A DNA stretch of 64,000 nt from Adlercreutzia equolifaciens (GTDB taxonomy: Bacteria > Actinomycetota > Coriobacteriia > Coriobacteriales > Eggerthellaceae), in the NCBI RefSeq assembly GCF_029076695.1, contig NZ_JARFIK010000002.1:1116001-1180000 (forward strand). The letters are read 5' to 3'. Shown here one piece after another: positions 46,251 through 55,074 of the stretch. The position numbers and the translations under genes are program-made. The notes below the pieces were generated by a model. That model made no database searches. It was given only the letters and a program-made list of their open reading frames with translations, and was not told where the DNA came from. Positions within the stretch are counted from its first letter, which is position 1. The number at the start of each line of letters is the position of its first letter.

Positions 46251-46685
46251 CTAGACGGCTCCCCCCAGCAGGATAAGCTGCTCGGATACCAGATCGTGGA
46301 TATCCTCCGAGCGCATGCCCTTGGTAAGCGCCTGCTGCACGAAATCAATGGCCAGTGCTTCCACGTCCTCGTCGACCGCCGAGAGCTTGACCCCCTTGAG
46401 ATCGGAGACGTAGGTTCCGCGACCGCGCTGCGTGTAGATATAGCCATCACGCTCGAGGTCCTGGTACACCTTGTTCACCGTGTTGTAGTTTACGCCGAGG
46501 CGCACCGACAGCTCGCGAACCGACGGCAATCTGTCACCGCGCTCGAACTTCCCCGCAGAAATAAGATAGACCAGGCGCTTGCGAATTTGAATCCAAATGG
46601 GCACGACGCTGCGCTCGTTGATGCGGAAGGCATAGGCATCCTCTTGGGTGCCTACGGCATCACGCACTTCTTCTTTTGTGGCCAT
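46251..46685 (-). CDS. GntR-family transcriptional regulator, YtrA subgroup
   Basis: This is a protein of 144 residues. The winged helix-turn-helix reads PIWIQIRKRLVYLISAGKF, RLPSVRELSVRLGVNYNTV and DGYIYTQRGRGTYV. It is followed by only a short C-terminal helical part, as in the YtrA group, which often controls its own membrane-protein operon. Here the neighbour is the SPFH gene. Many YtrA members respond to cell-envelope stress. That link is an inference. Confidence 0.9.
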   Translation of the reverse strand: MATKEEVRDAVGTQEDAYAFRINERSVVPIWIQIRKRLVYLISAGKFERGDRLPSVRELSVRLGVNYNTVNKVYQDLERDGYIYTQRGRGTYVSDLKGVKLSAVDEDVEALAIDFVQQALTKGMRSEDIHDLVSEQLILLGGAV

Positions 46686-46757
46686 AATCGCGCCTTTCTC
46701 TTAGCTTACGTGTCATAGTACCACAGTGGACGACGACAGCAAACGTACGCCAAGCCC

Positions 46758-47708
46758 CTAGGTCCAGAACGGCAGCACACTCATAAAGGCCAGATTGAAG
46801 CGCTGCGTGGCCATGAGGAGCACTACGCGCAGAAACAGACCGCCCAAAAGCGTTCCCGCCGCGCCCAGCGCTACCGCCGAAAACGAGGGCAACGCGCGGC
46901 AGACTACATCCACCGAGAAGGGCGCCACCAGACCGAGCACTACCACGCCGCCCCAAAATGCCGGGGCCAAAGTTCCCGCAAGCAGCAGCAGGGCACCCTC
47001 GCGCGCGGGAAAACCGCTGACCAGAGAGACCACCAGAAACACGGTCAGCGCCACAGCCTCCAAGGCCACCAGCACTGCGTCGAGACCCAAAAGGGCGCGG
47101 GCTCCCTCGACCATGCCCGGTACTGGCTGACGGAAGAAGGCCACCACCATCAGCGAGGCGAGCCCCGTGGCCAGCGCCGAGGCCACAAAGAGCACAGGCA
47201 CCCAGGGGGTATGCAAAAGCGGCAGCGACGGATAGAGCGCCAGAAAGACGCCCGAGTACACCACCACGAAAAGGGCAAGTCCCGTAGCCATCAGACTGCA
47301 TCCCAGCTCGGCAACGCGCAGGATCACCCGACGCGCCGAAGGGTCGACCTCACCCTCATCACCGCTGTCTCCCGCCACAAAGCCCAGCACCAGGGCCCCG
47401 AAAGCGGCGACGGCGAACAGCAGAATGGCCCAGGCGCCCAGGGAGAGCAAGCTTTGGCTCGAGACGAGAAACAGATAGAACGCCTTTTCCGGTACCCCCA
47501 AATCAAGGACGAGAAAGATTGCGCTGGCCACCACGAGCACCGGCCCCAGCACCAATCCGGCATCGGTGACCGGGCTGACGCGGGCGAACCACCCACGAGC
47601 CGCTTGCGGCCGAAAACGCAGCACCAGGTCCACCACGGATCCCAGCAAAAAGGATCCGCCTCCGGCGCCGGCAAGAAACAGGTACAGGGCGATGTAGATG
47701 CTGACCAT
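46758..47708 (-). CDS. NrfD/PsrC-like membrane subunit
   Basis: This is a membrane protein of 316 residues with about eight to nine hydrophobic helices. It starts with ALYLFLAGAGGGSFLLG, the NrfD/PsrC first-helix motif, and exchanges electrons with quinone in complexes with ferredoxin and molybdopterin subunits. No such partner is adjacent. It follows rnr by 4 bp, which makes coexpression with rnr odd. The closest candidate partners are the molybdoenzyme genes at 41622-44989. The start is ATG with an AGGG site in the rnr end. Confidence 0.85.
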   Translation of the reverse strand: MVSIYIALYLFLAGAGGGSFLLGSVVDLVLRFRPQAARGWFARVSPVTDAGLVLGPVLVVASAIFLVLDLGVPEKAFYLFLVSSQSLLSLGAWAILLFAVAAFGALVLGFVAGDSGDEGEVDPSARRVILRVAELGCSLMATGLALFVVVYSGVFLALYPSLPLLHTPWVPVLFVASALATGLASLMVVAFFRQPVPGMVEGARALLGLDAVLVALEAVALTVFLVVSLVSGFPAREGALLLLAGTLAPAFWGGVVVLGLVAPFSVDVVCRALPSFSAVALGAAGTLLGGLFLRVVLLMATQRFNLAFMSVLPFWT

Positions 47709-47712
47709 GACC

Positions 47713-49788
47713 CTAGGCCCTTCCGCCTCCGGCCAGGCCGAACTCCAGGGTGAGCGTTGCGGGATCGGCCACCTTGAGCACGACGGCCACGCGCTGGCCC
47801 AGGCGATAGCACTTTCCGCTATCGGAACCGGTCAAGGTGTGGCGATCGGGATCGAAGGCGAAGTACTCGTCGCCCAAGGCCCGCACGGGAAGAAGCCCCT
47901 CGGCCGTGCAGTCGAGCCGCACGTATAGCCCGTAGGTGGCCACCCCGGATACCACCGCCGAGAACGCCTGCCCCAGGAACTGCTGCAGGTACTCGATCAT
48001 CTTAAGCTCCTGGGATTGGCGCGCCGCCTCGTCGGCTACGCGCTCCATATCCGAGGAATGCTCGGCAATCCAGGGCAGCGCGGCCACTTCCTGGTCGAAC
48101 TTCTCGGGACGTCGCGTCAGCGCCGCCCGCAGCATGCGATGCACCACCAAATCCGGGTACCGGCGAATGGGGCTGGTGAAATGGCAGTAGGCGGTGCTGG
48201 CCAGACCGTAATGGCCCTCGTTGACCGGCCGGTAGAGCGCGCGCTTCATGGAGCGCAAAAGCAGCGAGGTGACCAGCTCGCCCTCGGGCCGATCAGCCGC
48301 TGCTGCCAGAATGTCCTGAATAACATGGGGGTCGCCGGCCACAAGGCGCGGCACCATGGACGACTCGAACCACGGAAACTCCTGGAAGATGGGCACCAAC
48401 CCCGCCAGGGCGTCTGAGGCGGGAGCCTCATGGACGCGGAAGATTCCCGGGAACTTCTTCTGCTCCAAAAACGCGGCCACGGTTTCGTTGGCCAGAATCA
48501 TAGCCTCCTCCACCAAGGCCGTGGCCTCGGTCTTGTGGCGCAGGGCAATGTCGACAGGACGGCCATCCTCATCGAGCACCACCTTGGCCTCGGTGGTGGA
48601 GAAATCGATGCCGCCGGCCTCATGACGGGCCGCATCGCGCAGCTTCGCCAAGCGCGAGCAGGCCACCAGGCGCCAAGACAAATCGACCCCCGCCGCCGAA
48701 GCAGCCTTGTAGTCCACCAAGATGTCGGCCACCTCGGGGTAGGTCAAGCGCTGGTTCGAGCGAATAAGGGACGGGTAGATGTCCGAGCGCAGGACCTGGC
48801 CCTGATCGTTCAGATACAAATCCACCGTCATGGCGCGCCGATCCTCATCGGGACGCAGCGAGCACAGATTGTCTGAGAGCGCCGGGGGCAGCATGGGAAT
48901 GACGCGGTCCACCAAATAGACGCTGGTGGCCCGGCGACGGGCGTCCAAGTCTACCGAAGAGCCCCAGGGCACGTAGTGAGACACGTCGGCAATATGCACA
49001 CCGCAGCGCCACACGCCGCGAGCCGAGCGCTTCTTACGATCCAGGGGCTGCAGCGTGGACAGGTCGACCGTGGCAATGTTCCAGGCACCCTCGCGACCCA
49101 CATAGTCCATGGACAGCGCGTCGTCGAAATCCTTGGCGTCGGCGGGATCGATGGTGAACACGAAGCGATCGCGCAGATCGCGATAGCCCGCGGCCAAGGC
49201 TCCCGCCTCATCCAAGGTGGCCGCCGCCGCATCAGCCAAGGCCCCCTCCGAAAAGACCGTCTCCAACTTGTGGCGCCCGACGATGAGATCCACGCCGGCG
49301 GTGGCCTCGTCGGCCTTCTCGGCTATAACCTCCTCGATAACGCCTGTGGCGGCACTGTGACGCGAGGGGAACTGGGAGATGCGCACGCGCACGAGCGCGC
49401 CATCGGGCACGTCGGGATAATCGGCGCGCATGGTGAACACGTCGTAGGGAATGCGCGCGTCGGCGGGTACCACCACGCCGAAGGGCTCGGCCACCTCGTA
49501 GCGCCCCACCACGGTGTCATGGGCCCGATCGATGACGCGCACAATGCGCGCCGCCGGCTGCCCCGCGACACCGCCTTCGTGCGAAGCTGCGCGGCCTTTG
49601 GATCCCAAGGGGGCCAGCTCTACGAGGTCCCCGTCGAAGGCGCCCCCCATGGCGCTGGCTGGAATGAAGTACTCCCCCTCGGCCGTCTGCACGAAGCCGT
49701 AGCCTTCGGTGCGCGCCACCAGCACGCCGCGCGGCTGCGCTTTGGGACGGCGGCGCGTATGGGAGTGCCGCGTGCGCGATCGAGCCAT
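47713..49788 (-). CDS. rnr: Ribonuclease R (RNB family)
   Basis: This is a protein of 691 residues, a 3'-5' exoribonuclease. It has an N-terminal cold-shock-like domain (GYGFVQTAEGEYFIP). The RNB catalytic domain has FTIDPADAKDFDDALSMD (near 213-228) with the Asp cluster and a C-terminal YCHFTSPIRRYPDLVVHRML. The S1 domain (FSAVVSGVATYGLYVRL) follows. It is shorter than E. coli RNase R at both ends. I chose the ATG at 49788 with AGGAG upstream and a basic start SRTRHSHTRRR. It lies four bases after the S41-like gene. Confidence 0.93.
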   Translation of the reverse strand: MARSRTRHSHTRRRPKAQPRGVLVARTEGYGFVQTAEGEYFIPASAMGGAFDGDLVELAPLGSKGRAASHEGGVAGQPAARIVRVIDRAHDTVVGRYEVAEPFGVVVPADARIPYDVFTMRADYPDVPDGALVRVRISQFPSRHSAATGVIEEVIAEKADEATAGVDLIVGRHKLETVFSEGALADAAAATLDEAGALAAGYRDLRDRFVFTIDPADAKDFDDALSMDYVGREGAWNIATVDLSTLQPLDRKKRSARGVWRCGVHIADVSHYVPWGSSVDLDARRRATSVYLVDRVIPMLPPALSDNLCSLRPDEDRRAMTVDLYLNDQGQVLRSDIYPSLIRSNQRLTYPEVADILVDYKAASAAGVDLSWRLVACSRLAKLRDAARHEAGGIDFSTTEAKVVLDEDGRPVDIALRHKTEATALVEEAMILANETVAAFLEQKKFPGIFRVHEAPASDALAGLVPIFQEFPWFESSMVPRLVAGDPHVIQDILAAAADRPEGELVTSLLLRSMKRALYRPVNEGHYGLASTAYCHFTSPIRRYPDLVVHRMLRAALTRRPEKFDQEVAALPWIAEHSSDMERVADEAARQSQELKMIEYLQQFLGQAFSAVVSGVATYGLYVRLDCTAEGLLPVRALGDEYFAFDPDRHTLTGSDSGKCYRLGQRVAVVLKVADPATLTLEFGLAGGGRA

Positions 49789-49792
49789 GGAA

Positions 49793-51100
49793 CTACTCCT
49801 CTCGGGCCAGGGCGCGGGCCGTATCGAGGGCCACAATGCGCTGATCGTCGGTTTTGCCGTCGCTGTCGCCGTTGGCCACCACCGTTTGGGGCACGACGCC
49901 CACGTCATCGATTTGGTAGCCCAGGGGCGTTAGGTACAGCGCCGCCGTATAGCGCACGGCACCGCCGAAATCCAGTTCGCGCACCACCTGCACCGAGCCC
50001 TTGCCCAAGGTGGTCTCGCCGACAATTTCCGCGCGCTGGTTGTCCTGCAGCGCGGCGGCAAGCACCTCGGCCGCGGCGGCGGTGTACTTGTTCACCAGCA
50101 CCACCAGCGGCGCCGAGGTGATGGTGGCGCCCGAGGCCTTCTTCGAGGAAGCGGGGCCATCGACGGTCTGAATCTCCACGATGACGCCGCTCTCGATGAA
50201 CAGGCTGGCAATGTCCACGGCCTGGGTCAGATAGCCGCCCGGGTTATCGCGCAGGTCGAGCACGAAGGACGTAGCGCCCTCGGCGGTGAGCGTCTCCACC
50301 GCCTGCTTCACCAAGTCGGCGGAGTTCTGGGTAATCTGGCGCAGCTTGATAACGCCCACCTTCCCCTTGGCCAGCTCGGTGCTGAGGTTGGCCTCCTCGT
50401 ACACCTTGCACACCAAGGTAGTGGTGAAGGTCTCGCCCGTTTGGGCGTCAAGGCTCGTGGGGCGCATCCAGGTGATGGTCACCTCGGAGCCCTCGTCCTT
50501 GGCCAGGGCGTTCACCACCTCGGTCATCGACCAGGTGGCCACGTCCGTACCGTCGATGGAGTCCAAATAGTCGCCCTGCTGCACCCCTTTGGCCTCCGCC
50601 TCGGAGCCCTCGAACACATCGGCCACATAGGCGCGGCCGTTGTAGTCGGCGAACACCACGCCGATGCCGGCGTAGCTGCGATCCGTCGATTCCTTGATGT
50701 AGCTGTTGTACACATCGGGGTTGTAATAGGTGGCGTAAGGATCGCCCGTGGACTTCATCAAGTCGTCCAGCATGGTGTAGGTGGCGTCGGTCAGGTTGAT
50801 CTCGTCCAAGCTGTAGGTGTTCAAGATGCGCTCGACATCGCCCACGCGGGCCGTAATGGACTCCTCGTTGCTTTGGGTGGCAGCCTGGTTGAGCGCCTCC
50901 TGCTCGGCATCGGTGACCGGAATGCCCCACGAGGCAATGAGCTGGGTCTGGCTGCGCAGCACGAAACCGCCCACGAAGGCCACAGCCAGCAGGATGAACA
51001 CAATGAACAGTCGGAACAGCAGGCGATTGTTCGCCCGCTCCATGCGGCGCGCACCGCGTGCCTGGGGATTGAGCGAGGTGTGCCGAGCCTTATTGCCCAT
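49793..51100 (-). CDS. S41 (C-terminal processing) peptidase homologue lacking the catalytic Ser
   Basis: This is a protein of 435 residues with one N-terminal transmembrane helix (LFRLFIVFILLAVAFVGGFV). The CtpA/CtpB-type PDZ domain (IGVVFADYNGRAYVADVFEG, GDYLDSIDG) is followed by the S41 core (FVLDLRDNPGGYL). The active-site block usually has SASASE or TASASE. Here it reads YTAAAAEVLAAALQDNQRA, so the catalytic Ser position is Ala342 (codon 50075-50077). The catalytic Lys in ETTLGKGSVQ is kept (Lys367). The two codons at the position give GCC and GCG, so this is not a sequencing slip of one base. It is encoded next to ftsE-ftsX, the usual neighbourhood, and before rnr. Confidence 0.9.
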   Translation of the reverse strand: MGNKARHTSLNPQARGARRMERANNRLLFRLFIVFILLAVAFVGGFVLRSQTQLIASWGIPVTDAEQEALNQAATQSNEESITARVGDVERILNTYSLDEINLTDATYTMLDDLMKSTGDPYATYYNPDVYNSYIKESTDRSYAGIGVVFADYNGRAYVADVFEGSEAEAKGVQQGDYLDSIDGTDVATWSMTEVVNALAKDEGSEVTITWMRPTSLDAQTGETFTTTLVCKVYEEANLSTELAKGKVGVIKLRQITQNSADLVKQAVETLTAEGATSFVLDLRDNPGGYLTQAVDIASLFIESGVIVEIQTVDGPASSKKASGATITSAPLVVLVNKYTAAAAEVLAAALQDNQRAEIVGETTLGKGSVQVVRELDFGGAVRYTAALYLTPLGYQIDDVGVVPQTVVANGDSDGKTDDQRIVALDTARALAREE

Positions 51101-51123
51101 GGGTCAATACTCCTTCTCAAAAC

Positions 51124-51161
51124 GAAAAACGCGACCCTGCGGCGAAGAGCCGAAGGGTCGC
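51124..51161 (-). terminator. Terminator after ftsX
   Basis: The stem GCGACCCT/AGGGTCGC has a 15-nt loop, followed by GTTTTTCGTTTTG on the minus strand, in the gap between ftsX and the S41-like gene. It may be partly read through. Confidence 0.75.
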
Positions 51162-51190
51162 GCCTGCAACCTAAATTGTACCTGCCGTCG

Positions 51191-52105
51191 CTAGACTTTC
51201 AAGTAGCGGCGCATGGCGAAGGCCGAACCGATAAGACCGATGACCAAGCCGGCCACCACCAGCGAGATGTAAATCATGGCGTAGGTGGTGCCGCTGACAT
51301 CGAGCGACAGGAAGGACAGGGCATTCTGCAGCTTGGGCATGGCGTACATGCGCAGCAACTGCAGCACGCCCACGGCCAGAAGCGAGCCAATGAGCGCATG
51401 GAGCGCGCCTTCCATAAGGAAGGGCCCGCGAATGAAGCCGTTGGAGGCGCCCACCAGACGCATGATGGCAATTTCCTTGCGGCGCGCCATGATGGCCAGG
51501 CGAATGGTGTTGTTGATGAACACCAGGGCAATGAACACCAACAGCACGATAAGGGCCGCGCCCAGGTAGCGCACGTACTTCGTCACCGAGAAGAGCTTGT
51601 CCACCGTCTTCTGGCCGTACTTGAGCGAGTCGGCCGGATCGTCGGGGTTGTCGCAAATAGAGCGGAAGGTCTCGTTGGCCTCGATAGTATCGGCAATCTG
51701 GTCCACCATCTGCGGGTCGGCAAGGTCGATATCGATAGACGCGGGCAGCGGGTTCGTGCCGTCCAGCTGCTCGATGATCTCGGGGTTGGTGGTCATGGAC
51801 TCCTTGAACTTCTCAAGGGCCTGATCCTTGGTGGTAAAGCCCACCGTGGCCACGCCGTCCATGCCCTTGATGGTGTTCATCAGCTCGTCGATGGACTCCT
51901 GCGGAGCGTCATCGGCCAAGTAGGCGGTAATGGACACCTCGGACTCGATGGAGGTGACCAGACGCTCGACGATGGTGCCGCCCACCAAGAACACGCCGAT
52001 GATGAGCAGCGACAGGAAGATGGTGATGATGGAGCCGAGCGTCGTGGAGAGGTTGCGGGCAAAGCCCTGCAGCGACTCCTTGAAGAAATAGAACAGACTA
52101 GACAT
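51191..52105 (-). CDS. ftsX: Cell division ABC transporter permease FtsX
   Basis: This is a membrane protein of 304 residues with four helices and a large extracellular loop between helices 1 and 2. The start [20 protein letters not shown] and [20 protein letters not shown] (before the last helices) are typical. FtsEX activates peptidoglycan hydrolases at the septum. Its loop sequence tells nothing clear about the partner. It overlaps ftsE by 8 bp. Confidence 0.95.
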   Translation of the reverse strand: MSSLFYFFKESLQGFARNLSTTLGSIITIFLSLLIIGVFLVGGTIVERLVTSIESEVSITAYLADDAPQESIDELMNTIKGMDGVATVGFTTKDQALEKFKESMTTNPEIIEQLDGTNPLPASIDIDLADPQMVDQIADTIEANETFRSICDNPDDPADSLKYGQKTVDKLFSVTKYVRYLGAALIVLLVFIALVFINNTIRLAIMARRKEIAIMRLVGASNGFIRGPFLMEGALHALIGSLLAVGVLQLLRMYAMPKLQNALSFLSLDVSGTTYAMIYISLVVAGLVIGLIGSAFAMRRYLKV

Positions 52106-52973
52106 CGAAACCGTACACCCCCCTGTCTTGGTCGCGCGTCAGATGGCCGCGGTCCAGCGCAATAACGCGACGGCGCATGTTGTCGACCATTTCGCGGTCG
52201 TGGGTGGCCACCAGCACCGTGGTGCCCGTGCGGTTAATGCGCTCGAGCAGGTCCATGATGCCGCGGGATGTTTGCGGGTCCAGGTTACCTGTCGGCTCGT
52301 CGCAGATGAGCAGCGGCGGACGGTTAACGATGGCGCGGGCAATGGACACGCGCTGCTGCTGGCCGCCGGACAGCTGATCGGGGTAGCTGTTGAGCTTGTC
52401 GGACAGGCCCACCAGACGCAGCACCTCGGGCACCTGGGTCTTGATGACGTGACGGCTCTTGCCGATTACCTCCAGGGCGAAGGCCACGTTCTCGAACACC
52501 GTCTTGTTCGGCAGGAGCTTGAAGTCCTGGAACACGCAGCCGATGTTGCGGCGCAGGTACGGCACGCGCCAGTTGCGCATGGTGGTCAGATCTTCGTCGG
52601 CCACGTAGATCTTGCCCGTAGTGGGCTTGATCTCGCGGGTGAGCAGGCGAATGAAGGTGGACTTGCCGGATCCGGAGTGGCCCACCAGAAAGACGAACTC
52701 GCCGGCGAAGATTTGCAGCGTCACGTCGGACAGGGCCGGCTTGTTCGGCTGCGCGGGATAGGTTTTGGTCACGTGATCGAAGGTGATGACCGGAGCGCCC
52801 ATGGGGGCGGCCATCTCATCGACTTCGAGGACGGGAAGCGACTGGGACAACTGGGAAGTCATCTGCGCTTTTCGCGAATGGCTGGCAGTACCGCGCGCCG
52901 TAGGCTGGGCGCTGGGGCGGCCAGCGTGACGACCAGTGCGCCCGGGGGCGTCCTGGTAAGGTTCATTCGTCAC
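52098..52973 (-). CDS. ftsE: Cell division ATP-binding protein FtsE with an N-terminal extension
   Basis: This is an ABC ATPase of 291 residues with Walker [15 protein letters not shown], the Q-loop [11 protein letters not shown], the signature [16 protein letters not shown], Walker [13 protein letters not shown] and the H-loop [10 protein letters not shown]. The FtsE core begins at [11 protein letters not shown], about residue 63. The first about 60 residues are extra, polar and Ala/Ser/Arg-rich. It starts with GTG and GGAG six bases upstream. A Met at about residue 54 could be a shorter start. It heads the ftsE-ftsX unit. Confidence 0.94.
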   Translation of the reverse strand: MTNEPYQDAPGRTGRHAGRPSAQPTARGTASHSRKAQMTSQLSQSLPVLEVDEMAAPMGAPVITFDHVTKTYPAQPNKPALSDVTLQIFAGEFVFLVGHSGSGKSTFIRLLTREIKPTTGKIYVADEDLTTMRNWRVPYLRRNIGCVFQDFKLLPNKTVFENVAFALEVIGKSRHVIKTQVPEVLRLVGLSDKLNSYPDQLSGGQQQRVSIARAIVNRPPLLICDEPTGNLDPQTSRGIMDLLERINRTGTTVLVATHDREMVDNMRRRVIALDRGHLTRDQDRGVYGFDV

Positions 52974-53018
52974 AGCTTGCTCCGTTCATGCTAAATGTGT
53001 ACTGAGACGCTCGTAATT

Positions 53019-53996
53019 CTAGCACAGGCCCTTACGCGCCCGAACCTTCTTCACAGCCTCAACAATGGCGTTAGCGTCTAGTGAGAAGTAGGTAAGCAGC
53101 TCGTCAAGATCGCCGGACTTGCCGAAGCGATCGCGCACGCCCACCTGCTCGAGCGGCACGGGGTACTGCGCGGCCGTCAGTTCCGCCACCGCGGAGCCCA
53201 AGCCGCCGATCACCGAGTGCTCCTCCGCCACCACGGCGCAGCCCGTCTTCTTCAGCGACGCCAGAATGGTGTCCGCATCCAAGGGCTTTACCGAGAATGC
53301 GTCGATGACCTCGGCTTCGATGCCCTCGGCCGCCAGGGTGTCGGCCGCCAGGAGCGCCTCGCGGATCTCGATGCCGTTGGCCACGATGGTGACATCGGCG
53401 CCCTCGCGCAACAGGTAAGCACCGCCGATCTCCAGCTCGACGTCATCGTCGTAGACGCAGGGAACGGCCGCGCGGCCCATGCGCACGTAGACCGGACCGG
53501 GCGTGGCCGCCGCCAGCTTGAGGGCCGCGCGAGCCGCCGCGTAATCGGCCGGCACCAGCACGCGCATACCGGGCAGCCCGCGCATGAGGGACACGTCCTC
53601 CAGCATCTGGTGCGAGCCGCCGTCGGGACCTACCGACACGCCAGCGTGGGTGGGGGCGATTTTCACGTTGAGGTTGGAGTAGCACACGGTGTTGCGAATT
53701 TGATCATAGGCGCGTCCCGTGCCGAACACGGCGAAGGAGCCCGTGAAGGCCACGTTGCCCGCCAGGGACAGGCCCGCGGCCACATCGATCATGTTCTGCT
53801 CGGCAATACCGCAGTTGAACAGGCGGTTTCCATAGCCGGCATCGGCCAGCTTCTTGGTAGTGGTAGAGCCCGTCAGGTCGGCGTCCACCGCCACCACGGG
53901 AACGCCCGCCTCGGCCAGCTCGGCCAGGGTGGCGCCGTAGGCGGCGCGGGTAGCTTTCTTCGTCTGGGCCTTCTCGGCGTCAGCCAGTTTCACCAT
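53019..53996 (-). CDS. Transketolase C-terminal half (split transketolase)
   Basis: This is a protein of 325 residues covering the PYR and C-terminal domains of transketolase. It has LFNCGIAEQNMIDVAAGLSL, FAVFGTGRAYDQIRN and IAPTHAGVSVGPDGGSHQ. It pairs with the N-terminal half encoded immediately upstream (54010-54843). The pair interconverts pentose and triose/hexose phosphates in the pentose phosphate pathway. The ATG at 53996 has AGGAGG upstream. Split transketolases are common in Firmicutes and Coriobacteriia. Confidence 0.94.
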   Translation of the reverse strand: MVKLADAEKAQTKKATRAAYGATLAELAEAGVPVVAVDADLTGSTTTKKLADAGYGNRLFNCGIAEQNMIDVAAGLSLAGNVAFTGSFAVFGTGRAYDQIRNTVCYSNLNVKIAPTHAGVSVGPDGGSHQMLEDVSLMRGLPGMRVLVPADYAAARAALKLAAATPGPVYVRMGRAAVPCVYDDDVELEIGGAYLLREGADVTIVANGIEIREALLAADTLAAEGIEAEVIDAFSVKPLDADTILASLKKTGCAVVAEEHSVIGGLGSAVAELTAAQYPVPLEQVGVRDRFGKSGDLDELLTYFSLDANAIVEAVKKVRARKGLC

Positions 53997-54009
53997 AATC
54001 GCACGCCTC

Positions 54010-54843
54010 CTATGCACAAGCGGCGGACAGCTCCGCCAACGCGGTTTCCAGTTCCTCGGCACTCGGGGCCTTGCCGTGCCAGCCAGCCACGTTCTCCATG
54101 AAGGAGACGCCCTTGCCCTTGACGGTGTGGGCCACTACGCACAGCGGCGCGCCCTCGTCCACCGCATTGTCCTTGGCTGCCGAGAGCACCGTTACCAGGG
54201 CGTCGATGTCATGGCCGTCCACTTCGACGACATCCCAGCCGAAGGCGGCGAACTTCGCGCCCAGGTCTTCGGGGTTGCACACATCCACAATGGAGCCGTC
54301 GATTTGCAGGCCGTTGTTGTCGATGATGGCCACCAGGCGGCCCAGCTGCTGATGGGCGGCGAACATGGCCGCCTCCCATACCTGGCCCTCTTCGCACTCG
54401 CCGTCACCGAGCACGGTGAACACCACGCCGTCCTCACCCGACAGGCGAAGGCCGGCGGCCAAGCCGGCGGCCACGGAAAGCCCCTGGCCCAGCGAGCCTG
54501 TGGATACCTCCACGCCCGGCACCAGGTTGGAATCGGGATGACCCTGCAGGCGGGTGCCCAGCTTGCGCAGGGTGTTCAGCTCTTCCGTGGGGAAATAGCC
54601 CGCATGGGCCAGCGTAGCGTACAGCGCCGGCGCCGCATGGCCTTTGGCCAGAATAAAGCGGTCGCGACCGGGCTTCTGCGGGTCGGCCGCATCGTAGTCC
54701 ATCACGCCGCCGAAATAGAGCGCCGTGAGGATATCGGTGCACGAGAGCGAGCCGCCCGGGTGGCCGCTTCCCGCCTCGGTGATCATAGCCAGGATATCCT
54801 TGCGAAGGTCATTGGCCTTGGTGGCCAGCTGAGCTGAGTCCAT
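54010..54843 (-). CDS. Transketolase N-terminal half (thiamine diphosphate-binding)
   Basis: This is a protein of 277 residues. It covers the Pp domain with ITEAGSGHPGGSLSCTDIL and the ThDP/Mg motif LGDGECEEGQVWEA, then AIIDNNGLQIDG. It lies 13 bp upstream of the C-terminal half gene and is coexpressed with it. A hairpin CCTACC/GGTAGG lies 10-30 bp before the start codon and might control translation. In 54844-55074 no gene is seen. Confidence 0.95.
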   Translation of the reverse strand: MDSAQLATKANDLRKDILAMITEAGSGHPGGSLSCTDILTALYFGGVMDYDAADPQKPGRDRFILAKGHAAPALYATLAHAGYFPTEELNTLRKLGTRLQGHPDSNLVPGVEVSTGSLGQGLSVAAGLAAGLRLSGEDGVVFTVLGDGECEEGQVWEAAMFAAHQQLGRLVAIIDNNGLQIDGSIVDVCNPEDLGAKFAAFGWDVVEVDGHDIDALVTVLSAAKDNAVDEGAPLCVVAHTVKGKGVSFMENVAGWHGKAPSAEELETALAELSAACA

Positions 54844-55074
54844 GGGCTTCCTTTCCTACCGACGATTGGTAGGAACATTGTACCTTATGAGACCCTTGTT
54901 CCAGCAAGCCCGACGCCCCTCTGCACACATTTCCCGCCGAAGGCGAGCCACGGAGGCAACGAGGAGGTCCGAGCTGCTTGTGCTTCGCCGGGGACAACGG
55001 CAAAGAAGCAGACGACAGAGAAGGGCAACGGCCTTCAGTCCTCTTTCTTTATTCGCCTGTCTTGATAAAACATG

